Below, piece by piece: positions 63,641 through 64,000 of a stretch of 64,000 bases of DNA. The position numbers and the translations under genes were made by a program. This DNA comes from Methylorubrum salsuginis (GTDB lineage: Bacteria > Pseudomonadota > Alphaproteobacteria > Rhizobiales > Beijerinckiaceae). Position 1 is the stretch's first letter. Every line of letters starts with the position of its first letter. The DNA lies in NCBI RefSeq assembly GCF_900114375.1, contig NZ_FOSV01000001.1, positions 539,208-603,207 of the forward strand, read 5' to 3'. Below the pieces are notes generated by a model. It ran no database searches. It saw nothing but the letters and a program-made list of their open reading frames with translations, and was not told the DNA's origin.

Positions 63641-64000
63641 TTGGAAGCTTTCGTTGGAACGATCCTGCCAGTCGCGTTCGATTTCCCGCCGCAAGGCTGG
63701 CTCCTCTGTAATGGTGCGTTGTTGAACATCAATCAATACAATGCATTGTATGCTCTGCTGGGAACTCGCTACGGCGGCAATGGCACGACGACGTTCGCTC
63801 TTCCGAACCTGCAGGGACGTGTGCCGATCAATCAGGGACAGCTGGCTGGCGGTGCGAACTATCCCATCGGATCGGCCGGTGGTGTCGAGACCGTCACGTT
63901 GAATACGCAGCAGATGCCGCTCCACACGCACGCGATGACCGTCGATGGGTCGCCGGGAAAAACTTCCGTACCATCTGGGAACTACTTTGCTCAGACCCAA
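63641..64000 (+). CDS. Phage tail-collar / microcystin-dependent-like protein, 3' end cut by the window
   Basis: The frame runs off the right edge after 120 residues. It starts at TTG 63641, four bases after a good ggagga site. The product has the tail-collar pattern LPVAFDFPPQGWLLCNG, LLGTRYGGNGTTTFALPNLQGRVPINQG and the following QQMPLHTH histidine motif. This domain is found in tail-fibre collars and in the MdpB-type proteins that are not part of phages. Sequence composition is lower in GC than the core genes. Neighbouring proteins are outside the window. Confidence 0.85.
   Translation, partial: MEAFVGTILPVAFDFPPQGWLLCNGALLNINQYNALYALLGTRYGGNGTTTFALPNLQGRVPINQGQLAGGANYPIGSAGGVETVTLNTQQMPLHTHAMTVDGSPGKTSVPSGNYFAQTQ

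Overview
The window is a GC-rich (about 70%) alphaproteobacterial chromosome segment. The gene set fits the Hyphomicrobiales, most likely a Methylobacterium/Methylorubrum-type organism: CobS/CobT cobaltochelatase, a K+-independent H+-pyrophosphatase, the exonuclease/ATP-dependent DNA ligase repair pair, EgtB/EgtD, a BA14K-like protein, and intergenic palindromes with the rhizobial-type core GAAGTGG..ACCGGTTC. The genus is an inference from gene content, since no rRNA marker is present. I recognised no tRNA, rRNA, CRISPR array or complete insertion sequence. Most of the DNA is ordinary housekeeping and stress-response chromosome; both ends of the window cut through a gene.

Layout. 1-4.6 kb: beta-oxidation (the C-terminal part of a thiolase, and a FadB-type multifunctional enzyme) interrupted by a DUF2059 gene and an EAL phosphodiesterase gene. 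4.6-8.4 kb: YqaE-type membrane peptide, YjbQ, and the DNA ligase/exonuclease pair; two copies of a 155-bp palindromic element lie here, one of them inserted in frame inside the ligase gene. 8.4-12.1 kb: TPR-methyltransferase, YoaK/DUF1275, ArfB, small membrane protein, BolA, J-domain protein. 12.3-15.5 kb: a two-hairpin repeat, then cobS-cobT. 15.5-19 kb: periplasmic solute-binding protein, a membrane glycosyltransferase with an MshEN-like N-terminus, and an SCO1-type copper chaperone. 19-24 kb: assimilatory nitrate reductase and siroheme synthase, then DUF779. 24-31.3 kb: ergothioneine genes egtB-egtD, murI, dgkA, an AbrB-type membrane protein, a PACE efflux protein with its divergent LysR regulator, and oxyR. 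31.4-37.5 kb: katA with a strong terminator, a glycine-rich exported protein, and the ybeY-corC-lnt operon. 37.8-40.1 kb: hppA followed by a second copy of the two-hairpin repeat. 40.4-43.1 kb: arsenic resistance (arsR-arsC-acr3 with divergent arsH). 43.1-47.7 kb: ion channel, nhaA, and a hybrid histidine kinase broken by a frameshift in a run of eight C residues. 48.2-51.1 kb: a tightly overlapping trio of two oxidoreductases carrying export signals and an NTT-like nucleotide transporter. 51.1-54.7 kb: HbpS-like protein and a type II secretion pseudopilin cluster. 55-61.4 kb: RND pump and membrane-fusion protein, MFS transporter, small coiled-coil protein. 61.6-64 kb: lower-GC accessory-looking DNA with a Hint-domain protein and the start of a phage-tail-collar (microcystin-dependent-like) protein.

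Together, the recognisable systems point to stress physiology: peroxide (OxyR/KatA), thiol redox (ergothioneine), arsenic, sodium and potassium homeostasis, drug efflux and DNA end repair. The most unusual items are the palindromic element inside the ligase gene, the composite two-hairpin repeat whose stems have changed while staying paired, the frameshifted hybrid kinase, and the operon of exported NAD(P)-type oxidoreductases with a nucleotide-transporter-like protein.
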